From Dipteris shenzhenensis (taxonomy: Eukaryota > Polypodiophyta > Polypodiopsida > Gleicheniales): a DNA stretch of 64,000 bases. Both the position numbers and the translations under genes were made by a program. This document shows, one piece after another, positions 10,925 through 24,100 of this stretch. The notes under the pieces were generated by a model, which was not told the origin of the DNA, did no database searches, and saw only the letters and a program-made list of their open reading frames with translations. Location: the NCBI GenBank assembly GCA_047967505.1, contig CM106540.1; one strand, written 5' to 3'. Numbering within the stretch: position 1 is the stretch's first letter; every line of letters starts with the position of its first letter.

Positions 10925-12163
10925 ATAGACTTTCATAAGGCATTTGATATTGTCCCATGTTCTCGCCTAATCACGAGAGATTACAGGAGTTGCAACTCCC
11001 AAAGATCATGGGGTTATGAGATGATATGAGTCTATCAAAGGGAGGGTACGTGCCCTAGGAGGTCTATCAGATTGAGTTTAGGGCACTATCGGAGTGAAGC
11101 AAGGCTTCCCCCTCTCACCGACTCTCTTCGGGCTCTATGTTGATGAGATCACATCCTTTGTATATTGCCTAAGCAGAGAGGGTTCACTTCTGGATGACTT
11201 GATGGTGCAAGAACTATTGTATGCAGATGACATAGTTGTCATATTATCCTCAGCAGAGGGATTGCATAAACATCTAGAGGCCCTGGAGGTGTTCTGTAGA
11301 GAGGGAGACTTGAAGTCAACCATGGAAAAACCAAGGTTATGATCTTCAACACCTCACGAGCAGTGTCTCATCACCACAGCTTCACATGCCGAGATGAGCA
11401 AGTGGAGATAGTGCAGTCTTAAGTGGTAGTGTTCAACAGACCAGGTTTCATGATGATTCATATAGGTATAGCACGACTCACACAAGGATGGGTGCCCTAG
11501 CTCTCGACTAGAGAGACGATGCTTCTCGGCAACTTGTAGGACCCTTCGACGAATGGTTGGCACTTTGCACACCCTATTGAGGCTGACTTCTATGTATGCA
11601 GCACCTTTCTGGGGGAGTTACATTTCAATGACAAAGTGGAAGAGATTTGAGAGACTACCAAATCCCTAGATAGAGTGAGAGCATCATGGATCAACAGTGA
11701 GAGCCTCTGCCACGATGCTGCCAGATGAGAGGCACACACTCCGCATGCTACACGGAGACTAACAAGAGCACGCGTGATCGAGGTCCCTTCTATTTCAGCC
11801 CTCCTTAGAGGAGACTACTAGAGATGAGCTATCACCCTTGACGTAGCCCACTGGATATAGAGATCGAGGAGACCACGCCCTCCACTGCATTGAGAGAGAG
11901 ATCAACAAATGCAAATATGAGAGCTCCTAATCCCATCAAAGTCCACCAGGGTACCTGGATATATGGAGCCTGGGCATGTACTAAGAGCTTTAGCTTTGAG
12001 CACCTCATAGTCTTATGCTTTTTTTGCTACTCTACTATTTTGCTTACTAGTTTAGCACTTTAGCTTTCAACAAGGGCCTTAGTGAGCCCTTTGCTTCAAC
12101 CCACAATGGCTTGTATGAGTTACTTTTGGTTTTGGACCACGAGTCCTTTTGCAAATGTTAATA

Positions 12164-12165
<2 letters not shown>
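10917..12165 (+). mobile_element. LINE remnant, copy 2, right part with 3' end
   Basis: Continues the reverse transcriptase cut at 2533: DFHKAFDIVP near 10930-10960, GVKQGFPLSPTLFGLYVDEI at 11090-11150 and an intact YADD at 11222-11233. After the MYAAPFWG segment near 11593 it differs from copies 1 and 2 and runs through a decayed C-terminal region to a 3' untranslated end near 12165, where a (TC)n array replaces the usual poly(A) tail. No target duplication can be seen because the left end of the LINE lies outside the window. Confidence 0.75.

Positions 12166-12217
<52 letters not shown>
12166..12217 (+). repeat. (TC)26 microsatellite at LINE 3' end
   Basis: Perfect TC dinucleotide run immediately after the LINE tail (TTAATACA). 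Confidence 0.95.
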
Positions 12218-12220
<3 letters not shown>

Positions 12221-12940
12221 GTATGCATCAAATCTCTAGTCGTACACATGGCTACCGTGTTTTGTGACCTCTAGTTGTACACATCACCAAATCAGATTTC
12301 CTTATGCCCATTAATCGAGTGCAAAGAGACCCAAAATGGGTCAAAAAATCAAATGTCAAAATGGCTTGCTATCAAATTTGATGTTGTGGATTAAGAAATG
12401 GAGCAACCTTTGACATGCTTATAGGCCTCATTGCAAGGAGGCGAGCTGAAATGGAACCAATGCAAAATGATAAATAATGTTTGATTTATTCAAAGGGCAT
12501 TGCACTTTGTATAAATTGAGGTTTTAGTAGTGCATCCATTGATGGGTGAATTAAGGTACAAATATCACCAAAGATTAACATTTTAAGACCACCATGCAGT
12601 AGTTCCATAAGTGTAGATAGCTTTTTTTTTTTTAATTAACTTTCCAACTAGACAAGTAAAAGTTATGGAGTGTGCCCTCAAATATATGTGTGTAATTGCA
12701 GTGTAATATTGGACACCCCCTAGTTTTTACATTAATTTATCAAGTGGTTGCCTCCATTAGTTTGTGGGAAGCTCAAGTTGTGCACTTGGTATCTAAACTT
12801 ATGCTCAATTTTAGCTTATGCATTATGGGAAACTTGGTATCTAGACTAATATACACATCGAGCAATATTGGTATATTGCAATATGCTCGACCAAGTTATC
12901 CGTATGGAATATATTTCATTGTGAATGCTTGTCATATAGG
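12218..12940. other. Non-coding, nothing recognised
   Basis: AT-rich sequence with an 11-base T run near 12624. No coding signal, RNA gene or repeat was supported. Confidence 0.5.
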
Positions 12941-13900
12941 GAGGTGGACTTGAAGAACTTCTTGCTCATTAAGTCCTTTGATCATTATGTAGCTATGGAC
13001 CTCCACAGACAAGCAATTCTTCAAGTACACCACCTAAACAACCATGTGGTCATTAATATTCTCAGGGAGGTCCATGAGAAGATCCATGCGAAGAGACCTC
13101 ATGGACCTTCTTGAAATTCTATGAGCGTCATATTGTCCGCATGGTCAATCATGAAAGTCCTTGAGCATCCTAATGACTACATGGTTCTTATAATGTTCAA
13201 ATTAAATAATGATAAATCCCTAAATGACAACATGGTCATAATGATGCTCGTGGGTCTTCATCAAAACCACATGGTCATCTAGAGCATTGTACCATAAGAA
13301 AATAAGCTCATGGAAAGACCATGCGCATTTTTTTTTTTTATATATACTTCCAAATGACCATGAGCATAATTTTTTTAAGAATATACTTCCATATGACCAT
13401 CTAATTGTTTACTAAGGTGTACAACAAGACCTTCTTGCTCATCAAGTCTTTGAGCATCAAAATGACCCCATGGTCATTATGACGCTCATGGATCACATGA
13501 CCAAGTAAATCTTTCAATACACCGGCCTAAATAACTACATGGTCATTATGGTGCTCATAGACCTTCATGGAGCTCCATAAGTAGAGAGCTCGAGCTCATC
13601 AACATCCTTGAAAGTCCATGAGCATCATAATGACCATGTGGTCATTCATGCTCTCCAAGACATCCCAATGGTCATGTGGTCATTATGCTAAGTTTAGAAA
13701 AACACACCATGAGAAACTATGGTAAGTTTAGAACAATGTAACATGATAAACTATGCCCATAGAAGGTCCAATAGCATAATTTCTTGTAATACACCCTTCC
13801 AAACAAACACATGGTGATTTAGGGGGGAGCACTTCTTGCTCACTAAGACTTTGAGCATCATAGCGACCACAAAACTTGAAAACTAGTATCAGACATGCAT
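12941..13900. repeat. Degenerate repeat field with GACCATGTGGTCATT palindromes
   Basis: Repeated imperfect units. One phrase (CTTCTTGCTCATYAAGTC, then TTTGAKCAT) recurs near 12957, 13431 and 13832. A palindromic phrase around AATGACCATGTGGTCATTATG recurs near 13043, 13220, 13468, 13540, 13627 and 13672, often followed by a GCTCATGGACCTTCATG-like phrase. No protein is encoded. It could be the interior or subterminal part of a DNA transposon; this is not established. Confidence 0.6.
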
Positions 13901-15480
13901 TCTTATGTGTATACAATTACACCACAACATTGCACACACAAAATATGTGACGTGGTTGTCCCCTTTGGCTTGTGAGAAGCTTAAATAGTGGACTTTTCAA
14001 AGAACACTTATTATGCATATATGTTCAAATGAAAGTTTGATGCCTTTGACAAATTTCTTACAACCTAAGATACATGCTTCATAGGTAAAACAAATTTCCA
14101 TTGGCTTAGTGACCATATCAAGAAAGAAATTGTAACTTTTTTTGGTCTGCTGTTGAGTTTGGAATGTGTGAGTTTAGATACCAAGATTGTTAAAAGCGTT
14201 AGCAGTGCATAAGTTGTGGATCGAGCAAGCTATGTAACATATTCCCTAAATCTCACAAAAAATGGATATAGCCCAATCACCTTTTGGCCCATGGCTATGG
14301 CCTCACCAAGGCCCTCTTGTATCTTTGCTCACTCTCTACCCTCTATTCTTTGGATGGAAAAAGAGAAGCAATCAATTATGACTTCTCACTTTGTCTGTAT
14401 TCATTCTACGTCATTTCTAATCATAAAGGAAAAGATGAGCATAAGCAAATTGTAGGATGCTTCATTTCAACTTATGAGGCTACATGCAAGGCTAAAGAGA
14501 CGAGGAGAATGGCTAAGTGATCATGACCACATCCCATGAAAAGCAAGATGAGCACTCCTGAAAAGGGAGCTTTAATTATACTATTTCCACTACCTTCTTT
14601 GATTGATCATACTTCCATTATTCTTCTTCACCCATTTCATATTGACATTGAGGTTCCCACTTCCACCATCATCTAGGCTCCCACCACACAATGGGCATTT
14701 GAGCTTGAGGACTCTATACTCCATCAAGAGCCTAAAACTATGACAATGCAAATCCGACATTGGCTAGTTTACATTTGAACCTCAAGTCTGTGAAGATATT
14801 GAACCCAACTAAGACATATAAGAAATAGACTACATCCAATTAAATGGGTTTTGTTTGCTAATCTCTCATTTGTACACTAGCATTACATTATATGGTAGCC
14901 CCATTTAAGCCCCTTGCATACATGCATCCACATCTATGCCCACAAGAGCTCAGGCATGCAAAATGAGTGCATATTATGCATGCAATAATGACAGTAAGGA
15001 TGACTTTACAACATGTGTTGTGTGATGCAAGCTTAAGCTCATTAGGTGATGATCTCATCAATTTAGCTCACTTCCTCTTGCAAATTTGTTGTTGCCACAC
15101 TTCAAAAGTGACTGTGCTTGCAAACTAACAATCGTGGAATAAACTATTACATGATACTATGGTGAAACGGATTTTCAAAGGTTGATTTGAAATGAATATG
15201 GAGCCTTCTAGAATACTGCATTTCTAGACACGCAATTAAATTTGCACTAATTCTTAATGCATACTTTAAACCAATCAGAACTTTTTAATTTAACTTATTG
15301 TTACTCAGTTCAAAAATATGTTTAAATGCAACTTAATGTTTGTTATTCTCGAAACTATGAAACTATGATGCAATTGTTGCTCTTGTGATCATCTCTCATC
15401 TTTTGAGATGATTACAGATCATACACGTGTATGGTTTGTCTCGAGCAATTGAATTTAAGAAAGAGGGTGTGAAATAAACA
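13901..15480. other. Non-coding, nothing secure
   Basis: AT-rich. An open stretch at 14284-14520 (78 codons) has no recognisable domain and no supporting signals. No microsatellite or transposon protein was seen. Confidence 0.45.
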
Positions 15481-15989
15481 CTAGTATCCAAGACAAACAC
15501 ACAGTGGCAGTGACCACAAGCACTCATGTACCAAAGCATTTAAATCTAAAGAAGACAATACTCTCTTCCATACTGAACATCCACATTGGAGCGAATTGGG
15601 GTTCAGAAACTGACACACGTGACCCAACGGAGCCACTCTTCTTGTCTTTCTATATCTTGTGATCGGCAACGTACATATACAACCCGTATAGGGTATTGAA
15701 GATTTACTTGAGTTTGAAAATATATAAATCCTCTCATGGCAATGTTGGCAAGGTAAGGACTGTTGCCTCAAAAACCAATATAATTGGAAATAACATAGCA
15801 CGTACAATCACATAGTCCCCCTCAACTTTATCACCTATATACTGTATTCATGCGAATTCCTTCATGTCGAGAACTCAAGTTTTGCCTAGTTCTACAGACC
15901 TAAAAAGAATTGAAAGAATGACGATAAATATTTTTAAAACTCTCGCAGATAGGTTTGGCTCACCTAGGGACTTAATTCATATTAACACG
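15481..15989 (-). other. 3' flank of the phosphoserine phosphatase gene
   Basis: Downstream of the stop codon at 15990-15992 on the minus strand, so it probably contains the 3' untranslated region. The poly(A) site cannot be placed with confidence. Confidence 0.4.
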
Positions 15990-16139
15990 TCAAACTTTTA
16001 CCGTTACATGAGGCTGGTCTAGTGACTCAATTAAATCTGTAAAATTTCGAACACACCAGTCAGACTGTGCTGCAACAGAGGCTCGTAACTGCACTCCCCC
16101 ATAGCAAATGAAAATATCTGCTCCTCCAGGTCTACGCGC
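15990..16139 (-). CDS. PSP: PSP exon 7 (C-terminus)
   Basis: Encodes ARRPGGADIFICYGGVQLRA, then SVAAQSDWCVRNFTDLIESL and a short tail ending TVKV, stop TGA at 15990. Acceptor ATGAAG. The last few residues extend slightly beyond the Arabidopsis end. Confidence 0.92.
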   Translation of the reverse strand, partial: ARRPGGADIFICYGGVQLRASVAAQSDWCVRNFTDLIESLDQPHVTVKV

Positions 16140-19100
16140 CTTCATGTAATAAATAGTAATATGAGCTATTTGATACTCCCTTGAGGATCATTAATTGATG
16201 AGATAATCGATCAACAAACATTGCTTCAGTATTTATGCAAGCACACAAGAGTAATTTATAAAATTACCTCAAGGTCTGTAGCTCCATCGCCAACCATAAC
16301 CAGTTTTTTATAGCCAAATTGCTGAACAATATGAACATTTTAGGCAAGCAATTTTGATCTAGCTGTAATCCTGCACTTCTAGGAAAAGAGGTACTGAAGT
16401 GATGTGAAAACACATTTTGTATACCTGCTTGATTTGTGCAATGGCTGCAGCTTTTCCACCAATTCTTGAGGTAGGTTCTTCAATGTCAAATCCTGCATAT
16501 TGTCCCTCTTCATCAAACATCAATCTGTTGGCGAAAATCCTGTCTTCTGGTATCTGTAAGATATCTGCTACAGGCTGCAGAAAACAAAAACAAACACATT
16601 AAATTATCAGTTCATTAAAAACACAAACAATCAATCCCCACAAGAACTCCAAAAAAGGACTACTCCACATTGGCCACCATTCCCCACGGCTGCTACTAGC
16701 CTTTCCTTCTCTGCCCAGCCCCTTGCTTCCTCTTCTCGACCTTGTTCCCCTCCTCCTTTCCACACGCTACTGTAGTTCGCATTTCCAGTGTTTCCTCCCC
16801 TCTCCACTGTCCCTTTTTTTATGCGGCTCTCCCGTCCGTCAACCTCCTTGTGCAGTCAGGCCTGTGGCCTTTCCACCATCCCTGGGAGGGGTTATGTGCC
16901 CAGGGCCCTTTTTCTGCCTAAAGGCAGCTCTTATCTTCTCAATTAGAAGCAAAGATCCTTAGCAAGAGCCAAAATTTAGTAAATTGCAAGGCCATTGCCT
17001 TTTTTCAGGAGGGGCACAGTTTTAGGCCACTCTCTCAACTGATCCACCTTCATGACCAGGTCTACATTGGTCTCTATCTGATTGAGATGAGGCCACATAG
17101 ACAGACCCTACTAAGCAAATCAAACAACACGATGTGCCTGTGCCACAGAGACAGATAGATTGAGCACAGCGACATGTCACAGATTTTAAGCATTTGAGTC
17201 AGGCCCAGGACATATTGGACTGAAGGAGGACCTAGCTGATATGAGGGCACAGTGGATCAGTGGGAAGAGATGTGGAGCTGTTGAGCTAAAGACACAAAGA
17301 CCATGCACGGTGCAGGCGTTGACAGAGCACACACAATGGAGATTGAACACAAGTGCTACAATGAGAACTTGAACAGACACCAACGTTGTACCGGATCCAA
17401 AGGATGTCTGGTATGTTGACAATGGTGCCACCTAACACATGAAAAACAAGCGGGAGCAGTACAGCACCATCAAACCGGTGGATCCTAGGTCATCATCACA
17501 ATCGGTGACCCCTCAAAGTGTCCGGTAGAGGGAATAGGCAGTGTTCCCTTCATCATAGACAAAGCTGAGACCAAGGTATGGGTTGAAACAGGCCCCAAGG
17601 GCATGGCACAACAGCATTGATGAGTATTTTAAATGGACCTGACTGTTTAAAAGTCCTTCAGACATCAACCTATATCTCTTTTGGAAGAAGGTAATTGAGT
17701 CATGCTTATTTTATAAGTTGACAATCAAACCTTTACACAGGTGATAAGGAGGAGAAGATCAAAGAGATCTAGGAACTCTTGAAGGAAGAGTTCGAGATGA
17801 CAGACCTTGGATTACTGCATTACTTTCTTGGAATGGAATTGCTTCAAGACAAGAATACCATTTTCATCTCACAAAAATGATGGAGATTGGATTACTGTGT
17901 TTCTTTCTTGGAGCTAAATCGTTCAAGACAAGAATGGCATCTTCGTCTTCATCTCAAAAGATTATGAGCTTACAAACTCATGAAGTTTATAAGCTCTTAG
18001 CTCATTATTGTAGTCATATTTATTAGGACAAGTAATTAATAATGTAACTTATGAGATAGAATTACATCCCCTCACACGAGGGTACATCCAGTTTTTCATG
18101 TAAGCCACGTAAACGAGAAATTAGATGCCACTGAGAGCTTAGTTTTCGTTGAGGAGCTTGTTTGATTATCGGATCTGTGAGTTGTTAGGACTTAGCCTGG
18201 TATGAGCCTTGCAGGTCAGGTCAACTCTATGAGTTGACTTCTTTGGTCAACCATATGGTTGACTTGGGGGCCATAGAGGCCACCTTTTGTATTTTCCTCT
18301 TATCCATTCGAGCAGTACTACGTTTTGCTCCAGCTGGTTGTTTGCTTCCCGCACTCCACTCCCATTCCATTGCTTCCTGCACCCAACAGTGGTATCAAAG
18401 CAAGTTCTCTTGCTCCTACCTACCTTCCCTCATGCTCTCCCATTGCTCCTACCTGCCATTTAGCTCCAGCTCAGTCCAGTGCCTCATTTCATCGCCAGAT
18501 TCCTGTTTCTTGAGCAGAAAAACAGTCCCGCAACTGTGTTTTTGACTTTTGGAGGTCCGATTTCAACGTTTTTTGAAATTTCTGAGCTGCCCGCATACAA
18601 TCGACCTTGTCCTGCACCATTTCGACCCGGCGGAAAAAATGTCCGTACAATTGTACGGACGGCCGTACGCCCGTACGGAAAGGTGTGCGATGCTGTCAAG
18701 AATCTGTACGACTTGTCAAAAGATGATTTCGAGCATTTTTCAATAGTTTTTGGAGGTTTTTTTCTCCAATCTGGACTCTTTTCAATCATTCGAGCCTTCC
18801 TGCAGGTGCTCCAACCTGCTCTAGCACCATTTGGCTGGGATTCTCTCTCTCTTGACTCAGATCTGCCTGGTAGAGTTGGATTTGAAGCTGTTCACCCTCT
18901 TTTCATTGAGGTGATTTTGCTCTAGAGATTGGGGCTTTTGTGTCACATTTGCAGATTTTGCAATGACATTTGCTTCTTTTGATCACATTTTGGGGCTTTT
19001 GCAGTATTTGCCCTATTTTGACCTCATTTCCACTCCGACACCGGGGATTTTGGATCTATTGCTGACAGATTGCAAAATATTTTTAGATTTGCAGGTTATT

Positions 19101-21086
19101 TTGTCACATTTTCTTTATTTCAGCAAAATTTGGGCCTTTTGGTCATTTGCCCCAAATTTGATAGTTTTGCCTTTCAAAAATTGGGAGTTTTGTCAATTTT
19201 GTTGAAATTTGCAGTGACATCGGCTTGGTACAACCAATTTTGGGCATTTCGTAGACATTGACATAAAGGAACATTGACATTGTCTTGGAATTGCAGCACA
19301 TTGAATCACATTTGCAACTTGCAGCACAATTTGGGGCTTTTACCAATTTGCTCTCTTTTTGGCATATTTGCCTGCTCAGAATTTGGGGCTTTTGTCAGAT
19401 TTGTTGTCCATTGCAATGACATTTGCTTTATTCACCTCAATTTGGGTATATTATGCATTTGCCCCTTGATTTGGGCTTGTTGTCTCGTCAGATTTGAGGC
19501 ACACAACCTCCATCTGGGACATTTACAGCTCATTGATCATTGGATACATTTACCCCTTGTTTTGGGCTGATATTTTTGCAGGACAGCTATCTTTGGCAGG
19601 GGGTCCTTTGATCGGACAGATATTGTTTTGCAGGTCATTTTTTTGGGGACAGCACGTCCATTTAGCTCATTGTTTGAGCAGTCAATTTTTGGTTGGTCAC
19701 TGCCTGACATTTGCTGTCATTTCTGGACAGCCAGCTCATTTTGCAATGAAAGCCTTGAGGCTACTCTTGAGCAAACATTTTTACCTTTAGGAATTTATTT
19801 TTGCCATGGGAAGCAACGATTGGATGGGTATGTTCTCAGCTGAGGACAAGCTCGATGGACCCAATTATCCCATGTGGTTATACATGGTGAAACATTTGCT
19901 GGTTGCTAGAAAAATTCGAGGTATTGTCTCAAGATCAAATCTTCAACCTTCCTTTGTAGCATCCACTTCTGCTACTGCTACTGCTACAGCTGGTGCAGCT
20001 GCTACAACCACTTCTGGATCTACTGCCACCGCTGGCGTAGCTGTTACAGCCACTTATGGATCTACTACTACTCCAGCCACACCTTCTAAATCAGAACAGG
20101 CCAGATGGGATGGTAGAGATGCCCAAGCACATTCTATCATTGCTTTTTCAATCAAGAGACATATCATTCCTCACATTCGGTTTTGCAAAACATCAAAGGC
20201 TGCATGGGACACCTTGGCTCACCTTTACCAGGTTTGCAGTGAGGCAAGCGTTGCTTTCTTATGCAGGCAATTGGAGAATGTCAAAATGGAAGGAGGACAG
20301 CATGGATGCATACATCACAAAGATCAAGGATTTTCAAGAGCAGCTCATTAATGTGGATGAAATTATTTCAAATGCTCAGGTAGTGTCCACGACACTCAAT
20401 GGACTTCCTGAGTCCTACTAGGGGTTTGCTACTACATTGAGGTTGGTTGCCATGGGCAATCCCAACACTTATACTTTCGACCAACTTGTTTCCCTTCTCC
20501 TACAAGAAGAGCAGAGTGGCACAAATCGTGCTGCTTCTCAAATTGCAAATCAGGCTTTTGTCACTAATTAGAAAAATAAGGGAAAGAACGGGCAAAATTA
20601 CAGCGAACCCAAGCCTTATGGAGGCTCATCTACTGCTGGACAGTCATCTAATTCTACCTCGCCTGATGCAAAGAAGAAAAACAGCAAACGTTGTAATTAC
20701 TGCCGGAAGCCAAGATATGACATTTCTGAATGTCGCAAGCGCATCGCTTCTAAAAAGAAAAAGCAGCAAAAGGGACTTGCTGTCACTATTACTGCTGCTA
20801 CCCCAGATCATGGTCATGAGGCGGCAAACATTGCTCACTATGAGTAAGCTTTCACGAGGTAACATGCTAGTGGATCCAAACCAGACAGACCCAATCATTC
20901 ATAAAGGAATTGCAGCAAGATGTTTACTCCTCAGCCCCCATCTAAAAGTGCCCCGGTTAATTCCTGACCGTCTTCTGGTTCTGCCTGATAGACTGCCAAT
21001 TCTTTGATAGACGTCTAATCATCCTCTACCCAAAGTTTCTTTGCTAATTGCTTTTGGAACCCTAAGCATATATACGTATACATGTA

Positions 21087-21149
<63 letters not shown>

Positions 21150-24100
21150 AAGTGTGGATATACTATGTATACGTATACGTGTGTGTGCGTGCGTGTGGCC
21201 AATACCTCCCCTTCAACTTCAAGATCGCCTACGCGACTAGGTGCTTGTTTCGGACTTCACTGCTCAACGTCCTCTTCCTTTGACTTCTCTGATGGTTACC
21301 AGTAAATACAGGGTTCTCTTGCCTCTCCCTAGAGTACAGCTTGGGCAAACGATGTGTGGTCTGTCAGGAGGACGTGAAGCTATGAACCGTGACTAACTTT
21401 GGCTTAGGGGGCTAGCCCAAGGGAAGCGACACTTCCTAGAAGTCCCTAGGTGCACACTAGGCCTACTTGCTAGGGGCAAGGCAAGGTTTAGAGGGGTCTT
21501 AAAGTTAGGCCCAAGGAAACCAATGTTTCATGGGTTAGAAGGGTTAGGACTTAAGTGTGAGGGGAAAACCAATGTTTCATTGGTTTGTGTGGGTTAGAGC
21601 ATTAATGAGGGGACCACGTGGCAGCCGCTCATGCACACCTATCCTCTTCCTGCCTACTATAGAGACAAATTTGGTGGCTGAATCTGTAATTTCAGATTCC
21701 CACTTATGGCATGCAAGGTTGGGTCACCTCAACTACAGAAGCTTGGTTAAACTGCATTCACAAAACATGGTGGTCGCTCTCCCACCCATGCATGCACCGG
21801 TTAAGCATGTTTGTGAGGGATGCTTGTTAGGCAAAATGCATCGTTTCTCATTTCCAAAGGATGGGACAGTTGGTGCATCCAGAAAGCTTCACCTTGTGCA
21901 TAGTGATGTGCGCGGGCCGATGCGGACAGCATCTCTTGGGGGCTACCTTTACTTTTCTACCTTTGTGGATGACTACACCAAATTTGCTTGGATATATGGC
22001 ATGAAGGCCAAATCTGATGTGTTCCCATGCCTCAGACATTGGCTTGCCATGGCTGAAAATGAATCAAGGAACAAGCTCCTTACTCTACGCGTTAACAAGG
22101 GGGGAGAGTACATGTCCCGTGAATTCTTTGATTTTTTGGCAGCTCGGGGTATTATTCATCAATGTACAGTGCCTTATACTCCGCAACAGAATGGGCTAGC
22201 AAAGAGGAAAAATCGGTCAGAGATGGAAATGGGCAGGTGCATGCTCAAAGGAAAGTCTTTGCCAAATAAGTTTTCGTTGGATACTGTCATGTGCTCCAAC
22301 TATGTGCACAATCGGGCACCCACAAAGGCATTGAAGACTATCACACTTTATGAGGCATGGCACAGTCGCAAACCTGAAATTTCTCATATGCCAATTTTCA
22401 GGTCATTGCCTTATGCTCATGTGCCATCTCAGCTGAGGCACAAGCTTGAAGACAAAGCTGTAAAATGCATATTCATTGGTTAAGCGCAGAGAGCAAGGGA
22501 TACAGGTTGTATCAGCCCAGCACAGGAAAGGTCATTGTCAATAGGGATGTTGTATTTGCTGAAAATGTGCCTTTACTTTGGCTAGAATGCAAAAAACAGC
22601 CTACTATTGATTCCTCAGATGTCTTTGATACATTGTTGCCTCTCTTTCAGTCGCCCACAGATACAGAGCAGCCAGTGCAGAGTGTTGTGCCATACACTTC
22701 TACCAATGCACATCCTCCTCCAATAGTTCCTGCTCAGCCTGATATGCCTTTAGTTGATGGTCATGCTATTGAGCAGGTAGTTGCACAGTAGAGTGATGTC
22801 ATTAAACAGCAAAAATCAGTCCCGAGATGGGTTTTAGACATACTCAGGGACAGCAAACAAGCTGAGCCTTTGCCAGCCCGCACTCGAGGTGCGCATAAAC
22901 ATATGCATGGCAACTATTTGGCTGTAGCTTTGGTTGCTAATGCTTGCAATGAGGAACCTTTATGTCACAAGGATGCCTTTGATAGCAACGAATGGATGGA
23001 TGCCATAAAGGCTGAGCTTGAATCCATTCATGCCACCAACACTTGGGATTTGAGTTACTTGCCAACAGGCAAGCGTGCCATTGGCACAAAGTGGGTCTAC
23101 AAGGTGAAAAGGAAAGCTGATGGCAGTGTTGACCACCTCAAAGCCCGCTTGGTTGCAAAGGGATATGCACAACAGCACGGCATTGACTTTGAGAAGACCT
23201 TTGCTCCCACCTCACACATTACTACTATCAGGTGTGTTAATGCTATGGCATCTCATCGGCATTGGGAGGTTCATCAGCTGGACATCAAGACGAGTGCCTT
23301 CCTTCATGGTAATCTTCTAGAAGAGGTCTCTGTCACTCAGCCACCTGGTTTTGAACAATTAGGTTCTGAAAATATGGTTTGCCGGCTCAGAAAAGCCCTC
23401 TATGGCTTGAAGCAAGCACCCCGGGCATGGTATGCGAAGATACATGCACTTTTGACAGCCCGTGGCTTTCAGAATAGCCCCAACCGAGGCCACTCTTTAT
23501 GTCTGAAAGAGTGCATCAGAATTTTTAATTCTGATTTTATAAGTGGATGACATGCTTATCACTTGGCCACATATGGAACAAATTGCAGATTTCAAGGCTG
23601 ATTTACAGCAGTCTTTTGCCATGATAGATATGGGCCGGTTGCACTATTATTTCGGCATACAATTTGCATATGTTGAAGGGGGTATAATGATGAGTCAGTC
23701 CAAGTATATTGGACAGCTCCTTGATCGCTTCTAGTTCAATGATTGCAAGCCAGTTTCTACTTCATTGGAGCCTGGCTTTCGTTTCTCTCGGAGGATGGAA
23801 GTCCGCCATTTGATGCATCCCTTTAGCAAGCTATTGGTTGCCTCATATACCTTTGTTATACCCGGCCTGATCTTCAGTATGCCATTTCCTAGCTCAGTAG
23901 GTACATGCACAAGCCTAGTATGCAGCATTGGCAAGCAGTGAAGCGGGTCTTTCGATACTTGAAGGCCACGCAGCATTTGGGTTTACTCTATGGTTCAGAG
24001 GCCCCAGTTGTTTTGCATGCATTCACGGACAGCAACTCGGCAGGACGTTACGACACTAGGGTGTCACACAGCGGCAACTATTTTATGCTTGGAGCTTCAT

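Noticed and set aside
13000-13700. CRISPR-like spaced repeats
   Set aside because: Repeats are imperfect, irregularly spaced and in plant DNA; not a CRISPR array.
14284-14520. 78-codon open frame as a gene
   Set aside because: No domain, no supporting promoter or splice evidence, and length is compatible with chance.
15481-15807. 108-codon minus-strand open frame as a final PSP exon
   Set aside because: The PSP frame ends properly at 15990 with conserved C-terminal residues; this frame has no similarity and no splice link.
18479-18925. 148-codon plus-strand open frame
   Set aside because: Lies in the non-coding leader of copia A just after the primer site, with no similarity to gag.
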